Positions 50,495-59,528 of a stretch of DNA of 64,000 nucleotides are shown here, in pieces. Within the stretch, counting starts at the first letter, position 1. Each line of letters opens with the position of its first letter. The stretch covers positions 1-64,000 of the forward strand of contig LNDS01000036.1 of NCBI GenBank assembly GCA_001464835.1. Direction: 5' to 3'. Position numbers and translations under genes: made by a program. The DNA comes from Rhizobiales bacterium Ga0077525. Lineage in GTDB: Bacteria > Pseudomonadota > Alphaproteobacteria > Rhizobiales > Xanthobacteraceae. Below the pieces are notes generated by a model. The model made no database searches and was not told the DNA's origin. It worked only from the letters and a program-made list of their open reading frames with translations.

Positions 50495-51784
50495 ATGAAC
50501 ATTCTCATTCTCGGTTCCGGCGGACGCGAGCACGCGCTGGCCTGGAAAATCGCCGCCAGCCCGCTGACCACCAGGCTCTATTGCGCGCCCGGCAATGCCG
50601 GGATTGCGCAGGAAGCCGAATGCGTCGCGCTCGACATCGCCGACCATGCGGCGGTGATCGCCTTCTGCAAGGCGAGCAAGATCGACTTTGTCGTCGTCGG
50701 CCCGGAAGGCCCGCTATGCGCCGGCATCGTCGATGACCTGGAAGCGGCCGGTATCAAGACCTTCGGCCCGACTAAATGGGCGGCCAGGCTGGAAGGCTCC
50801 AAGGGTTTCACCAAGGATCTGTGCAAGGCCAACAATATTCCGACGGCGGCTTACGAGCGCTTCAAAGGCGCGGACGCCGCCAAGCAGTATGTGCGCACGC
50901 ACGGCGCACCGATCGTGGTCAAGGCCGATGGTCTCGCCGCCGGCAAGGGCGTGGTCGTTGCATCGACCATCGAGGAAGCCGAAGCCGCTATCGACATGAT
51001 GTTCGGCGGTGGCCTCGGAGAGAAGGCCTGGGAGATCGTCATCGAGGATTGCATGGTCGGCGAGGAAGCTTCCTTCTTCGCGCTGTGCGATGGCGACACC
51101 GCGATCGAGTTGGCCTCGGCACAGGATCACAAGCGCGTCGGCGACGGCGATACCGGGCCGAACACCGGCGGCATGGGCGCCTATACGCCGGCGCCGGTCA
51201 TGACGCCGGAAATGAACAAGCGGGTGATGGACGAGATCATTTTTCCGACCGTCAACGCGCTGAAGAAAGCCGGCGCGCCGTTCAAGGGCGTGCTGTTCGC
51301 CGGCCTGATGATCACCAGGGACGGCCCGCAACTAATCGAATACAATGTCCGCTTCGGCGATCCGGAAACGCAGGTCATCATGCTGCGGCTGATGTCGGAC
51401 CTGCTGCCGGCCCTGATCGCCGCGCGCGACGGCCAGCTCAAGAATTTCAATCTGCGTCTCTATCCCGACGCCGCGCTCACCGTGGTGATGGCGGCCAAGG
51501 GTTATCCCGGCGCTTATGCGAAAGGCACGGTCATCGAAGGTCTCAGTGAAGCGGCGCACACCGAAGGCGTTGAAATATTCCATGCCGGCACCAAAAAAGA
51601 CGGCGATCGCATTGTTGCGAATGGTGGCCGGGTCTTGAATGTCTGCGCGCGCGGCAAAAGTGTGGCCGAGGCGCAGCAGCGCGCTTACGCCGCGGTCGAC
51701 AAGATCAAATGGCCGGAAGGTTTCTGCCGCCGCGATATCGGCTGGCAGGCGATCGCGCGAGAAGGCGCGCAAGACGGTAAATGA
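50495..51784 (+). CDS. purD: Phosphoribosylamine--glycine ligase
   Basis: PurD (GARS) makes glycinamide ribonucleotide from phosphoribosylamine, glycine and ATP, the second step of purine synthesis. The 429-residue enzyme starts [18 protein letters not shown] and has the ATP-grasp blocks [15 protein letters not shown] and [14 protein letters not shown]. The ATG at 50495 is fixed by the family N-terminus; the open frame upstream is antisense to xseA. Complete at normal length. Confidence 0.97.
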   Translation: MNILILGSGGREHALAWKIAASPLTTRLYCAPGNAGIAQEAECVALDIADHAAVIAFCKASKIDFVVVGPEGPLCAGIVDDLEAAGIKTFGPTKWAARLEGSKGFTKDLCKANNIPTAAYERFKGADAAKQYVRTHGAPIVVKADGLAAGKGVVVASTIEEAEAAIDMMFGGGLGEKAWEIVIEDCMVGEEASFFALCDGDTAIELASAQDHKRVGDGDTGPNTGGMGAYTPAPVMTPEMNKRVMDEIIFPTVNALKKAGAPFKGVLFAGLMITRDGPQLIEYNVRFGDPETQVIMLRLMSDLLPALIAARDGQLKNFNLRLYPDAALTVVMAAKGYPGAYAKGTVIEGLSEAAHTEGVEIFHAGTKKDGDRIVANGGRVLNVCARGKSVAEAQQRAYAAVDKIKWPEGFCRRDIGWQAIAREGAQDGK

Positions 51785-51949
51785 AAACGCTGTAATGCTG
51801 GCGCGGCCTTTATATTCGCCGTGCTTATTGTTGTAACAGCACGATAAACAAAAAAACTTTTCGTATGGCTCGTATGCGCCTGGGGCGCTGTTGCAATACG
51901 GCGGGCTGCCTATGTCGGTCGCACGGGCGACATCATACGGAGACCCTCC

Positions 51950-52198
51950 ATGAAAAAGTTTTTCCTCACCGCTGCCTTCGCCGTTGCCATTGCCTCGCCG
52001 GCGCTGGCGGCGACCAGCCACCACCTGCGCAACACGAATGCGAACGCGCCATACGCCGAAGGCGCCTATGCCTATGCCCGACCGGACGCCGACACCGTGG
52101 TCGCCGACGGCAAGGTACTCGGCCGCGATCCCGATGTGTTCATTCGGCAGAGCCTGCTGCGCGAAGGCGATCCGGCCAACGCGGGCGGCGGCAACTAG
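51950..52198 (+). CDS. Small secreted hypothetical protein
   Basis: The 82-residue product has a textbook signal peptide (MKKFFLTAAFAVAIASPALA, then AT) and a mature part of about 60 residues rich in Ala, Asp and Tyr, ending GGGN. The start follows GGAGACCCTCC. A clean terminator follows 24 bases after the stop, so it is a monocistronic unit. Family not recognised. Confidence 0.75.
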   Translation: MKKFFLTAAFAVAIASPALAATSHHLRNTNANAPYAEGAYAYARPDADTVVADGKVLGRDPDVFIRQSLLREGDPANAGGGN

Positions 52199-52221
52199 GC
52201 TCCGCTTTCCGCAGGTGAAGC

Positions 52222-52253
52222 AAAGCCCGGCCAGACGCGCCGGGCTTTGTTTT
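52222..52253 (+). terminator. Rho-independent terminator after the small secreted protein gene
   Basis: GCCCGGC pairs with GCCGGGC across a seven-base loop and is followed by TTTGTTTT. Confidence 0.85.
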
Positions 52254-52346
52254 CTCCCGCCCCTGAGGTACTCCTACTCCTGAGCATCGTTCGACGTCAT
52301 TCCGGGGCACACCGGCAGACACGACAACAATCAGGAGACGCCTTTC

Positions 52347-53009
52347 ATGCATCCCGTGCTTCGGCTTTACGAAGATGTCCTGTCCAGCGCCGAGAATGTC
52401 GAGTTCCGGCTGGCGGCGCTGCCGCGCTTCATCTTCGTCGTGCATGGCTCCGCCATCATCGAAGGCAAGACGCTGAACGAAGGCGACGCCTGGCAAGGCA
52501 GCAATGCCACCAAGGTCAAGCCCGGCCCGCAAGGCGTCACCTGCTGGCGCTGGGAACTGGCGCGCGGCGACCAGGGCTCATCCTTTGCCTGCGCGCCGGG
52601 CATGATCACCCGTGAGAAGCACTCGGCCTATCTGGAGACATTGCCGAAGGGCGATCTGCTGATGCGCGGCGACAGCGTCGCCTTTCCGCCCGGCGGCTGC
52701 GCTTTTCTGCACAGCCATCAGGGCCCCGGCATTCGCTGCCTGATCGAAGGCGGCATCCGCATCGATACGCATGGCCGCTCGACATCCTATGGCGTCGGCG
52801 GCGCCTGGTATGAAAGCGGTCCCGACGCGGTGTTCGCGCAAGGCTCGGCCGACAAGCCGACCCGCTTCATCCGGGTCATGATTCTGCCGCGCGAACTGAC
52901 GGGGAAGAGTTCGATCCAGTACGTCAATGAAGAAGACAAGGCCAAGCCGAAGTCGCAGAGCTACAAGATCTACGCCGACGCGCCGATCGAATTCACGGGG
53001 AAGCGGTAA
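52347..53009 (+). CDS. Cupin-fold protein
   Basis: The 220-residue protein contains repeated beta-rich segments with cupin character; the second (PPGGCAFLHSHQGPGIRCLIEGG, quoted in parts, about residues 115-135) includes His-x-His and a later Glu suited to bind a metal. The first half also shows a cupin-like strand pattern (VHGSAIIEGKTLNEGDAW), so it may be a bicupin. Enzymatic role unknown. Its TAA overlaps the next ATG by one base (TAATG), so it is translated together with the kinase-like protein. Confidence 0.75.
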   Translation: MHPVLRLYEDVLSSAENVEFRLAALPRFIFVVHGSAIIEGKTLNEGDAWQGSNATKVKPGPQGVTCWRWELARGDQGSSFACAPGMITREKHSAYLETLPKGDLLMRGDSVAFPPGGCAFLHSHQGPGIRCLIEGGIRIDTHGRSTSYGVGGAWYESGPDAVFAQGSADKPTRFIRVMILPRELTGKSSIQYVNEEDKAKPKSQSYKIYADAPIEFTGKR

Positions 53010-54085
53010 TGAGTGCCATTGACCGCACGCAGGCGTTTTCCGGCACCAAGGAAGCAGCACCGGCGTTGCGCCTCGATACGACGCGGCTGCAAGCTTACCT
53101 CAACGACCATGTGCCGGGCTTTGCCGGGCCGCTGAGCGTGCAGCAGTTCAAAGGCGGCCAGTCGAACCCGACTTATTTGCTGACGACGCCGGCGCGCAAA
53201 TATGTGCTGCGGCGCAAGCCGCCGGGTAAATTGCTGCCGTCGGCGCATGCGATCGACCGCGAATATCGCGTCATTGGCGCTTTGCATAAGCAGGGCTTTC
53301 CAGTCGCCGAACCGCTCTGCTACTGCGCCGATGAAAGCGTCGCCGGCACGGCGTTCTACGTCATGAGCTTTGCCGACGGCCGCGTGTTCTGGGAGCCGCA
53401 AATGCCGGGCTCCGATCCGATGGAGCGCACCGCCATCTATGACGCGATGAACGACACCATCGCGCGGCTGCATAGTTTCGATCCCGCCAACATCGGCCTT
53501 GCCGATTTCGGCCGCGGCGAGAACTATGTCGCGCGCCAGGTCGAGCGCTGGTCGAAACAGTACCGCGCCTCCGAGACCGAAAAGATCGACGCCATGGAGC
53601 GATTGATTGATTGGTTGCCGAAAAATATTCCGCCGGCCGGCCCGCCGCGGCTGGTGCATGGCGATTATCGCATCGACAACCTGATCGTCGCCAAGGACGC
53701 GCCGCAGGTGCTCGCCGTGCTCGACTGGGAGCTATCGACGCTCGGCGATCCGCTAGCCGATTTCACCTATCACCTGATGGCCTGGCACATGCCGCCGACG
53801 GAAAGCACGGCCGGCACGGCGACGCTTCTCGGCCACGATCTCAAGGCGCTCGGCATTCCGGCAATGGACGAGTACGTCGAGCGTTACGTCGCGCGCACCG
53901 GGCTCGATCCGCGCCCGCACCTGCCCGCCTACCTCGCCTATAATTTCTTCCGCATCGCCGCCATTCTGCAAGGCATCATCGGCCGGGTGCGCGACGGCAC
54001 CGCGACCTCCGATTTCGCGCCGAAAAAGGCCGAGATGATCCGCCCGCTCGCCGACACGGCATGGGATTTCGCCCAGAAATACTAA
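53009..54085 (+). CDS. APH-like kinase, ACAD10/11 N-terminal type
   Basis: The 358-residue protein has a kinase-like fold of the aminoglycoside phosphotransferase superfamily: FKGGQSNPTYLL (glycine-rich loop equivalent), YVLRRKPPGKLLPSAHAIDREY with the ATP-binding Lys, catalytic LVHGDYRIDNLIV with the Asp and Asn, and VLDWELSTLGDPLADF with the metal-binding Asp. The sequence style matches the branch found in ACAD10 and ACAD11 and in bacterial neighbours of acyl-CoA dehydrogenases, which phosphorylate hydroxyacyl-type substrates in characterised cases. No acyl-CoA dehydrogenase lies nearby. Not an antibiotic resistance determinant on this evidence. Confidence 0.85.
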   Translation: MSAIDRTQAFSGTKEAAPALRLDTTRLQAYLNDHVPGFAGPLSVQQFKGGQSNPTYLLTTPARKYVLRRKPPGKLLPSAHAIDREYRVIGALHKQGFPVAEPLCYCADESVAGTAFYVMSFADGRVFWEPQMPGSDPMERTAIYDAMNDTIARLHSFDPANIGLADFGRGENYVARQVERWSKQYRASETEKIDAMERLIDWLPKNIPPAGPPRLVHGDYRIDNLIVAKDAPQVLAVLDWELSTLGDPLADFTYHLMAWHMPPTESTAGTATLLGHDLKALGIPAMDEYVERYVARTGLDPRPHLPAYLAYNFFRIAAILQGIIGRVRDGTATSDFAPKKAEMIRPLADTAWDFAQKY

Positions 54086-54200
54086 AAGGCTGCCGGCGCG
54101 CGCTGACCGTTACGGTCAACGTTTCCTTATCGATTTCGTGGTAACCTGAGTATTGCGCGTCATTTTTTCTTGAGTCCACGCATGTACCTTCGGCGGTATC

Positions 54201-54392
54201 ATGAGACAGGTCTCACCATTGCCCGCAGGCGGCGCAGGCATCCAGTTTCCGAACGGGAAACAGGAACGGCAGCGTCCGTTGAAAAACGACGCCAGCGCTG
54301 CCCCCGATCGCGATGATGCTGTAGAAGAAGAAACAGCACCACAAAGTGCGCCGCCGCCCGGCATGGGCTTGCGCGTCAACCGCACGATCTGA
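54201..54392 (+). CDS. Possible small hydrophilic protein
   Basis: A 63-codon ATG frame occupies most of the 313-base gap between the kinase-like gene and tadA, and nothing else is evident in that gap. The product would be hydrophilic and disordered, with an acidic middle (DRDDAVEEE) and the C-terminus PPPGMGLRVNRTI. The ribosome-binding site is poor and no family is recognised, so this may be noncoding. Confidence 0.3.
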   Translation: MRQVSPLPAGGAGIQFPNGKQERQRPLKNDASAAPDRDDAVEEETAPQSAPPPGMGLRVNRTI

Positions 54393-54398
54393 GCGGCG

Positions 54399-54857
54399 CT
54401 AGCGCCGCGCCTGGAAGAAATCCTTCAGCAGCGCCGCGCATTCGCTCTCACCAATGCCGCCATAGACCTCCGGCCTATGATGACAGGACGGGCTGCCGAA
54501 GAAGCGCACGCCGTTTTCCACCGCGCCGCCTTTCGGATCGCTGGCGCCGAAATAAAGCCGCCGCACCCGGGCAAACGAGATCGCCGCCGCGCACATCGCG
54601 CAAGGCTCGAGGGTCACATAGAGATCGCAGTCGATCAGCCGCTCCGAGCCGAGCGCCTGCGCGGCGGCGCGAATGGCGATCATCTCGGCGTGCCCGGTCG
54701 GGTCCTTGTCGGCCCGGGTCCGGTTGCCGGCCTGCGCCACCACCTCGCTTTGGCGCACGATGACGCAGCCGACCGGCACCTCGCCGCGGGAGGCTGCGGC
54801 GCGGGCCTCATCGAGGGCAAGTCTCATGAAGCTTTGGCTGGGCGGGACAGACGGCAT
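54399..54857 (-). CDS. tadA: tRNA adenosine(34) deaminase
   Basis: TadA deaminates A34 of tRNA-Arg(ACG) to inosine. The 152-residue product has HAE at 57-59 (zinc His and proton-shuttle Glu) and PCAMC at 85-89 with the two zinc cysteines, plus [13 protein letters not shown] typical of TadA. The ATG at 54857 is set by family length; sequence upstream in frame lies antisense in the neighbouring gene's promoter and start. Divergent from the pseudouridine synthase gene, with 24 bases between starts. Confidence 0.95.
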   Translation of the reverse strand: MPSVPPSQSFMRLALDEARAAASRGEVPVGCVIVRQSEVVAQAGNRTRADKDPTGHAEMIAIRAAAQALGSERLIDCDLYVTLEPCAMCAAAISFARVRRLYFGASDPKGGAVENGVRFFGSPSCHHRPEVYGGIGESECAALLKDFFQARR

Positions 54858-54881
54858 CAGGTCTGCTATCAGGCGGCGATC

Positions 54882-55928
54882 ATGCCCGACAAGAGCCAAA
54901 AGCAGATTCCCGGCGAACGCATCGCCAAGGTCATGGCCCGCGCCGGCCTGGCCTCGCGCCGCGAGGCCGAGGCCTGGATCGAGCAAGGCCGCGTTTCGGT
55001 CAATGGCGCGGTGATTTCGTCGCCGGCGCTCAATGTGAAACCCTCCGACCGCATCGTCGTCGACGGCACGCCGATGCCGACGCGGGAGCGCACGCGGCTC
55101 TTCCTGTACCACAAGCCGCGCGGGCTAGTGACCACCCACTCCGACCCGGAAGGCCGGCCGACCATCTTCGCGTCGCTGCCGAAGACCCTGCCGCGCGTCG
55201 TCAGCGTCGGCCGGCTCGACATCAACACCGAGGGCTTGCTGCTTCTGACCAATGACGGCGGGCTGGCGCGGGTGCTGGAACTGCCGGCGACCGCTTGGCT
55301 GCGCCGCTACCGCGTGCGCGCCAATGGCCGCGTCGACCAGGCTTTGCTCAACACGCTGAAAGACGGCGTCACCGTCGAAGGCGTGCACTACGGCCCGATC
55401 GAGGCAACGCTGGAACGCGAGCAAGGCGCCAATGCCTGGCTGATGTTCGCCATCCGCGAAGGCAAGAACCGCGAAATCAAGAAGGTGCTGGAGTCGATCG
55501 GCCTGCGCGTCAACCGCTTGATACGGGTGGCGTTCGGGCCGTTCATGCTCGGCGATCTCGACGAAGGCGCGGCCAAGGAAGTCGAGACCGCGGCTTTGCG
55601 CGCCGAGCTCGGCGAGAAGATCGTCGCCGAATCCGGCGCCGATTTCGACGCACCGCTGCTCAGCGATGACGAGCGCAATCCTGCGCGAAAGCGCAAGCCG
55701 AACGCCAAGCGCCTGCGCGAAGAGCGCCGGCCCGGACGCGACGGACGCTTGCCGCCGCGCCGCGACGCAAGGCCGTCGCTCGATTCCGGCGCGCGCGCCG
55801 ATGCGCGCCAGCGCAACGACAATGAAATGATCGCGGCCGGGCGCAACGCGCCGCCGAAGAAGAAGAAAACGCGCCGCGACCGCAGCAAGAGCGGGCCACG
55901 GCCAAAGTATCCAAGAGCGAAAGAGTGA
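54882..55928 (+). CDS. rluB: 23S rRNA pseudouridine synthase, RsuA/RluB family
   Basis: The 348-residue protein has an N-terminal S4 domain ([21 protein letters not shown]), the catalytic motif [17 protein letters not shown] with the active Asp near residue 113, and the C-terminal [10 protein letters not shown] block. After about residue 250 follows a 90-residue Arg/Lys-rich tail with no defined fold, common in alphaproteobacterial RluB and probably RNA-binding. RluB is preferred over RsuA, RluE and RluF from overall resemblance; site specificity is not proven. Coupled to rsmD by GTGA. Confidence 0.88.
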   Translation: MPDKSQKQIPGERIAKVMARAGLASRREAEAWIEQGRVSVNGAVISSPALNVKPSDRIVVDGTPMPTRERTRLFLYHKPRGLVTTHSDPEGRPTIFASLPKTLPRVVSVGRLDINTEGLLLLTNDGGLARVLELPATAWLRRYRVRANGRVDQALLNTLKDGVTVEGVHYGPIEATLEREQGANAWLMFAIREGKNREIKKVLESIGLRVNRLIRVAFGPFMLGDLDEGAAKEVETAALRAELGEKIVAESGADFDAPLLSDDERNPARKRKPNAKRLREERRPGRDGRLPPRRDARPSLDSGARADARQRNDNEMIAAGRNAPPKKKKTRRDRSKSGPRPKYPRAKE

Positions 55929-56485
55929 GAGTTGTCGGCGGCAAATTAAGGTCGCGGCCGATCGCCGGTCCGAAAGGCGACGGTCTCCGCCCCACCGCCG
56001 ACCGCCTGCGCGAATCGCTGTTCAACATTCTCGCGCATGGTTACGGCAATCCGGTCGTCGATGCGCGTGTGCTCGATCTGTTTGCCGGCACCGGTGCGCT
56101 CGGCATTGAAGCACTGTCGCGCGGCGCTTCCTATGTGCTGTTCGTCGATGAAGGCGTCGAGGCGCGCTCGCTGTTGCGCAACAACACCGAGGCGCTGGGC
56201 CTCGGCGGCACCAGCCGCATTTTTCGGAGAGATGCCACCAAGCTTGGACCGGCGCATCCGCTCGAGCCGTTCACGCTTGCCTTTCTCGATCCGCCCTATC
56301 GCAAGGGCCTCGCCGAGAAGGCGCTCATCGCTGCGCGTGAGGGCGGCTGGCTCACCAAGGATGCGCTGGTCGTCGTCGAGGAAGCGACCGACGCCAAATT
56401 CGCCGCGCCGGAAGGCTACGAGCAACTCGAGCGCCGCGATTACGACGACAGCGAACTGATCTTCATGCGGCGCATGGCGCCGTAA
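55925..56485 (+). CDS. rsmD: 16S rRNA (guanine966-N2)-methyltransferase RsmD
   Basis: The 186-residue protein starts with GTG overlapping the rluB stop. It has the family N-terminus [13 protein letters not shown] and [14 protein letters not shown], the SAM loop [20 protein letters not shown] near residue 49 and the catalytic motif [13 protein letters not shown]. It methylates the N2 of G966 in assembled 30S particles. Full length. Confidence 0.94.
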   Translation: MRVVGGKLRSRPIAGPKGDGLRPTADRLRESLFNILAHGYGNPVVDARVLDLFAGTGALGIEALSRGASYVLFVDEGVEARSLLRNNTEALGLGGTSRIFRRDATKLGPAHPLEPFTLAFLDPPYRKGLAEKALIAAREGGWLTKDALVVVEEATDAKFAAPEGYEQLERRDYDDSELIFMRRMAP

Positions 56486-56559
56486 GCGTGTTCAATTCCC
56501 CAAGCCGCGGCCCGGCGACACGATGAGGCGCCGCCGGGTGCACGATTTTTTTGCAGTAG

Positions 56560-56973
56560 CTACTTTTTCTTCCAGACCTCGGTGCCCTGCGTGCCGGGGT
56601 CGGTCCGGCGCCACCACTTTCCTTCCAGCGAGCCATCGGCTTTGATGTCCATGACCATCAGGACGACCTTGCCGTCGGCGGCCGATCCGACGAACAGTTT
56701 GCTGCCGTCGACGTGGCCGATGCCGACATACTTGCCGCCATCCCATTTCAGTTCGAGCGCGCCCGATTTATCCATGGTCACGGCCAGCGTGCCGGAGCCG
56801 TCATATTTAGAGCCGTCGGTTTCTGTGCCGGTCACCACATAGTTTCCCAGTACACTGGTATTGGTCGCTTGGGCGAGAGCCGGCGTCGAAAAGCCGATCA
56901 CCGCCAGGACTGCCAACGCAAAAAACCTGATCACGAAACACCCCCTATTTCCAGAGCCCGACTGCCGGGCCAT
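56560..56973 (-). CDS. Secreted hypothetical protein with repeated beta motif
   Basis: The product (137 residues from the ATG, 124 from an in-frame GTG at 56934) has a signal peptide (VIRFFALAVLAVIGFSTPALA) and a mature domain of alternating Gly/Asp turns and strands (GSGTLAVTMDKSGALELKW, DGSKLFVGSAADGKVVLMV) that looks like a small beta barrel or sandwich. The sequence ends KWWRRTDPGTQGTEVWKKK. I do not know the family. It lies downstream of mutL in the same direction, 30 bases away. Confidence 0.75.
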   Translation of the reverse strand: MARQSGSGNRGCFVIRFFALAVLAVIGFSTPALAQATNTSVLGNYVVTGTETDGSKYDGSGTLAVTMDKSGALELKWDGGKYVGIGHVDGSKLFVGSAADGKVVLMVMDIKADGSLEGKWWRRTDPGTQGTEVWKKK

Positions 56974-57003
56974 TCGCTTCTTACCGCGCCGGCCATTTCT
57001 CGA

Positions 57004-58809
57004 CTAGCGCCGACCGAATAATTTCTCGACATCCGACAGCTTCAATTCGACATAGGTCGGCCGGCCGTGATTGCACTGGCCGGAATTCGGCACGTCTTCC
57101 ATCTCGCGCAGCAGCGCATTCATTTCCTCAGGCTTGAGCCGGCGGCCGGCGCGCACCGAGCCGTGGCAGGCCATCGTCGCCGAGACATGGAGCAGACGCC
57201 GCTCCAGCGGCAATTCGTCGTCCCATTCGGCCATGTGTTCCGCGAGGTCGGTGATGAGCCCGCGCACATCGATCTCGCCCAGCATTGACGGTGTTTCACG
57301 CACCGCCACGGCGCCGGGGCCGAAGGCTTCGATGGCCAGCCCGAACTGCGCCAGGTCATCGGCGCGCGCGGTCAATCGCGCGGCGTCGGCCTCGTCGAGT
57401 TCGACGATTTCCGGAATCAGCAATATCTGCCGGGCGACGCCGGCTTTCTCGACCGCCGCTTTCATGCGCTCATAGACGATGCGCTCATGCGCGGCATGCT
57501 GGTCGACGATAACGAGGCCGTCACGCGTCTGCGACACGATATAGGTCTCATGGATCTGCGCCCGCGCCGCGCCCAACGGACGCTCGACCAGTTCGGCGGC
57601 GGGCTCGAAACTTTCGACGCGCGCATCGGCCGACGGCGCGCCGACATCGAACGCCGACTGCTCCGGTTCGGCGAAACCGAGCGCGACATTGCCCTGCGTC
57701 GGCGACCACGGCATCGGCCGCGACGGCGAATTGCGCCAGTCGTAAGGCGCGCGCCGCGGCAGGGTCACCGGCCGAAATGCGGCAACGGTGGCGCCGCCGC
57801 CGGTCGAGGCGGCGCGCTGGCCCTCGCGCACCAGCGCCTCCTTCAGCGCGCGCACGATCAAGCCGCGCACCAGCCCGCCGTCGCGAAAACGCACCTCGGT
57901 CTTGGCCGGATGCACGTTGACGTCGACTTCGCGAGCGTCGAGCGTGACGAACAGAGCCAGCAGCGGATGGCGGTCGCGCGGCAGGTAATCGGCGTAAGCG
58001 CCGCGCACCGCGCCGATCAGAAGCTTGTCGCGCACCGGCCGGCCGTTGACGAAGAGATATTGTCCGAGCGTGTTGGCCCGCGACAAGGTCGGCAGTCCGG
58101 CAAAGCCGGTGACGCGCACGCCGTCGCGCTCGGCGTCGATGGCAATGGCGTTGGCGCGGAATTCGGCGCCAAGCACATCGCCGAGCCGCACCAGCGGCTC
58201 ATTGTTTGCCGCCGCGGCCCAGGTCACCGGGGCGCGTTCTTCACCTGCAAGCGTGAACGTCACGTCAGGCCGGCTCATGGCGAGACGCCGCACCACTTCG
58301 CGCACGGCTTCCGCCTCGCTGCGATCGGTCTTGAGAAACTTCAGCCGCGCCGGCGTCGCGTAAAAAAGATCGCGCACTTCGATGGTGGTGCCCTGCGACA
58401 GGGCCGCCGGCTTGATCGCGGACTTTTCGCCGCCATCGACTTCCAGCGTCCAGGCATGCGGTTCGCTGGCGTGCCGCGTCGTGACGATCAGCCGGGCGAT
58501 TGAGCCGATGGAGGGCAAGGCCTCGCCGCGAAAGCCGAGCGTGTCGATGGCGAGCAGATCGTCGCCGTCCAGTTTCGAGGTGGCGTGGCGCTCGACGCAG
58601 AGATCGAGGTCGGCGCGCGTCATGCCGGCGCCGTCGTCGGTGACGCGGATCAGGCGGCGCCCGCCGCCGTCGGTCAGAACGTCGATGCGCCGCGCGCCCG
58701 CGTCGAGCGCGTTCTCGACCAGTTCCTTGACCACGCTGGCCGGCCGCTCGACCACCTCGCCGGCAGCAATGCGGTTGACGGTCGATTCGGGAAGCTGACG
58801 GACGGGCAT
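57004..58809 (-). CDS. mutL: DNA mismatch repair protein MutL
   Basis: The 601-residue protein has the GHKL ATPase domain (ELVENALDAGA, DDGAGM, RHATSKL, GFRGEALPSI), a proline-rich linker (about 350-410) and the C-terminal dimerisation domain with the metal-binding endonuclease motif DQHAAHERIVYE at 436-447. That motif means MutL itself nicks DNA, as in bacteria without MutH. The second zinc-region motif reads GQCNHGRPT; many family members have CPHGRP there, so one residue differs. The ATG at 58809 fits the family start MPVRQLPESTVNRIAAGEV. Confidence 0.96.
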   Translation of the reverse strand: MPVRQLPESTVNRIAAGEVVERPASVVKELVENALDAGARRIDVLTDGGGRRLIRVTDDGAGMTRADLDLCVERHATSKLDGDDLLAIDTLGFRGEALPSIGSIARLIVTTRHASEPHAWTLEVDGGEKSAIKPAALSQGTTIEVRDLFYATPARLKFLKTDRSEAEAVREVVRRLAMSRPDVTFTLAGEERAPVTWAAAANNEPLVRLGDVLGAEFRANAIAIDAERDGVRVTGFAGLPTLSRANTLGQYLFVNGRPVRDKLLIGAVRGAYADYLPRDRHPLLALFVTLDAREVDVNVHPAKTEVRFRDGGLVRGLIVRALKEALVREGQRAASTGGGATVAAFRPVTLPRRAPYDWRNSPSRPMPWSPTQGNVALGFAEPEQSAFDVGAPSADARVESFEPAAELVERPLGAARAQIHETYIVSQTRDGLVIVDQHAAHERIVYERMKAAVEKAGVARQILLIPEIVELDEADAARLTARADDLAQFGLAIEAFGPGAVAVRETPSMLGEIDVRGLITDLAEHMAEWDDELPLERRLLHVSATMACHGSVRAGRRLKPEEMNALLREMEDVPNSGQCNHGRPTYVELKLSDVEKLFGRR

Positions 58810-58818
58810 AAAATTTCC

Positions 58819-58848
58819 TTCACCTCTCCCGCACGCAGGGAGAGGGAA
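58819..58848. repeat. Short palindromic repeat upstream of mutL
   Basis: CCTCTCCC and GGGAGAGG enclose a seven-base spacer, the same core hairpin seen in the element between murF and murE. It looks like a partial copy and lies 10 bases upstream of the mutL start, where the hairpin would be in the leader. Confidence 0.75.
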
Positions 58849-58926
58849 TAAGGGCGCGATTCGGTTCGTCAGCAATTTAGCCCGGCGAGGCGGGCCCCTG
58901 CGAGGCAGACAGGCCGCCTACCCCCG

Positions 58927-59349
58927 CTATTCCATGTCCGCTTTGCCGCCGCGCATGTTCTTGATCGCCGAGCGGTGCTTTTTGCCTTCGAGGCGTTTCT
59001 TTTTGGCCGATTTCGGCACCTTTGTGGCGCGGCGCACGGTCGGCTTGACCGCTGCCTGGCGGATCAGGTCGAACAGCCGCTCGCGGGCCTCAACCCGGTT
59101 CCGTGACTGGTCACGGTGCTCCTGCGCGACGAGGACGATGATGCCGTCCTTGGTCAGGCGCGAGCCGGCGAGCTTCATCAGGCGCACCGCGACGTCGTTC
59201 GGCAGGCCCGGCGAGCGGCGCGCGTCGAAGCGCAACTGCACGGCGGACGACACCTTGTTGACGTTCTGCCCGCCCGGCCCGGAGGAGCGGACAAAGCTCT
59301 CCTCCAGTTCGCTGTCGTCGATGGAAATGGTGTCTGTGACGCGGTGCAT
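58927..59349 (-). CDS. arfB: Ribosome rescue hydrolase ArfB (YaeJ/ICT1 type)
   Basis: The 140-residue protein has the catalytic GGQ at 26-28 in VRSSGPGGQNVNKVSS and a lysine/arginine-rich C-terminal tail that enters the empty mRNA channel (KSAKKKRLEGKKHRSAIKN). ArfB hydrolyses peptidyl-tRNA on ribosomes stalled without a stop codon. It lacks the stop-codon recognition domain of release factors, which separates it from PrfA/PrfB. ATG start; the 117 bases to mutL include the short repeat. Confidence 0.95.
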   Translation of the reverse strand: MHRVTDTISIDDSELEESFVRSSGPGGQNVNKVSSAVQLRFDARRSPGLPNDVAVRLMKLAGSRLTKDGIIVLVAQEHRDQSRNRVEARERLFDLIRQAAVKPTVRRATKVPKSAKKKRLEGKKHRSAIKNMRGGKADME

Positions 59350-59368
59350 GATGAGGCAAACCTACATC

Positions 59369-59449
59369 GTCATGGCCGGGCTTGTCCCGGCCATCCATGT
59401 CTTTGCAACAGGCCAAGACGTGGATGCCCGGCATAAAGCCGGGCATGAC
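59369..59449. repeat. Composite palindromic intergenic repeat, second GTCAT...ATGAC copy
   Basis: TCATGGCCGGG-CTTGT-CCCGGCCATCCATGTCTT is mirrored by AAGACGTGGATGCCCGGC-ATAAA-GCCGGGCATGA. Two GC hairpins lie between outer inverted ends, the same plan as the element at 7673-7757. It fills much of the gap between arfB and pgi; the rest of that gap has no evident feature. Confidence 0.88.
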
Positions 59450-59528
59450 GAAAAATTGGGTCCCCGCCGTAGGCGTTCTGAAATAACGCCGTTCTTCGAA
59501 CGGCTATGCGCGGGGACGAACGGTCGGG

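Noticed and set aside
53009..54085. Aminoglycoside resistance gene
   Set aside because: The fold is APH-like but the sequence belongs to the ACAD10/11-type branch and is paired with a cupin; no resistance context.
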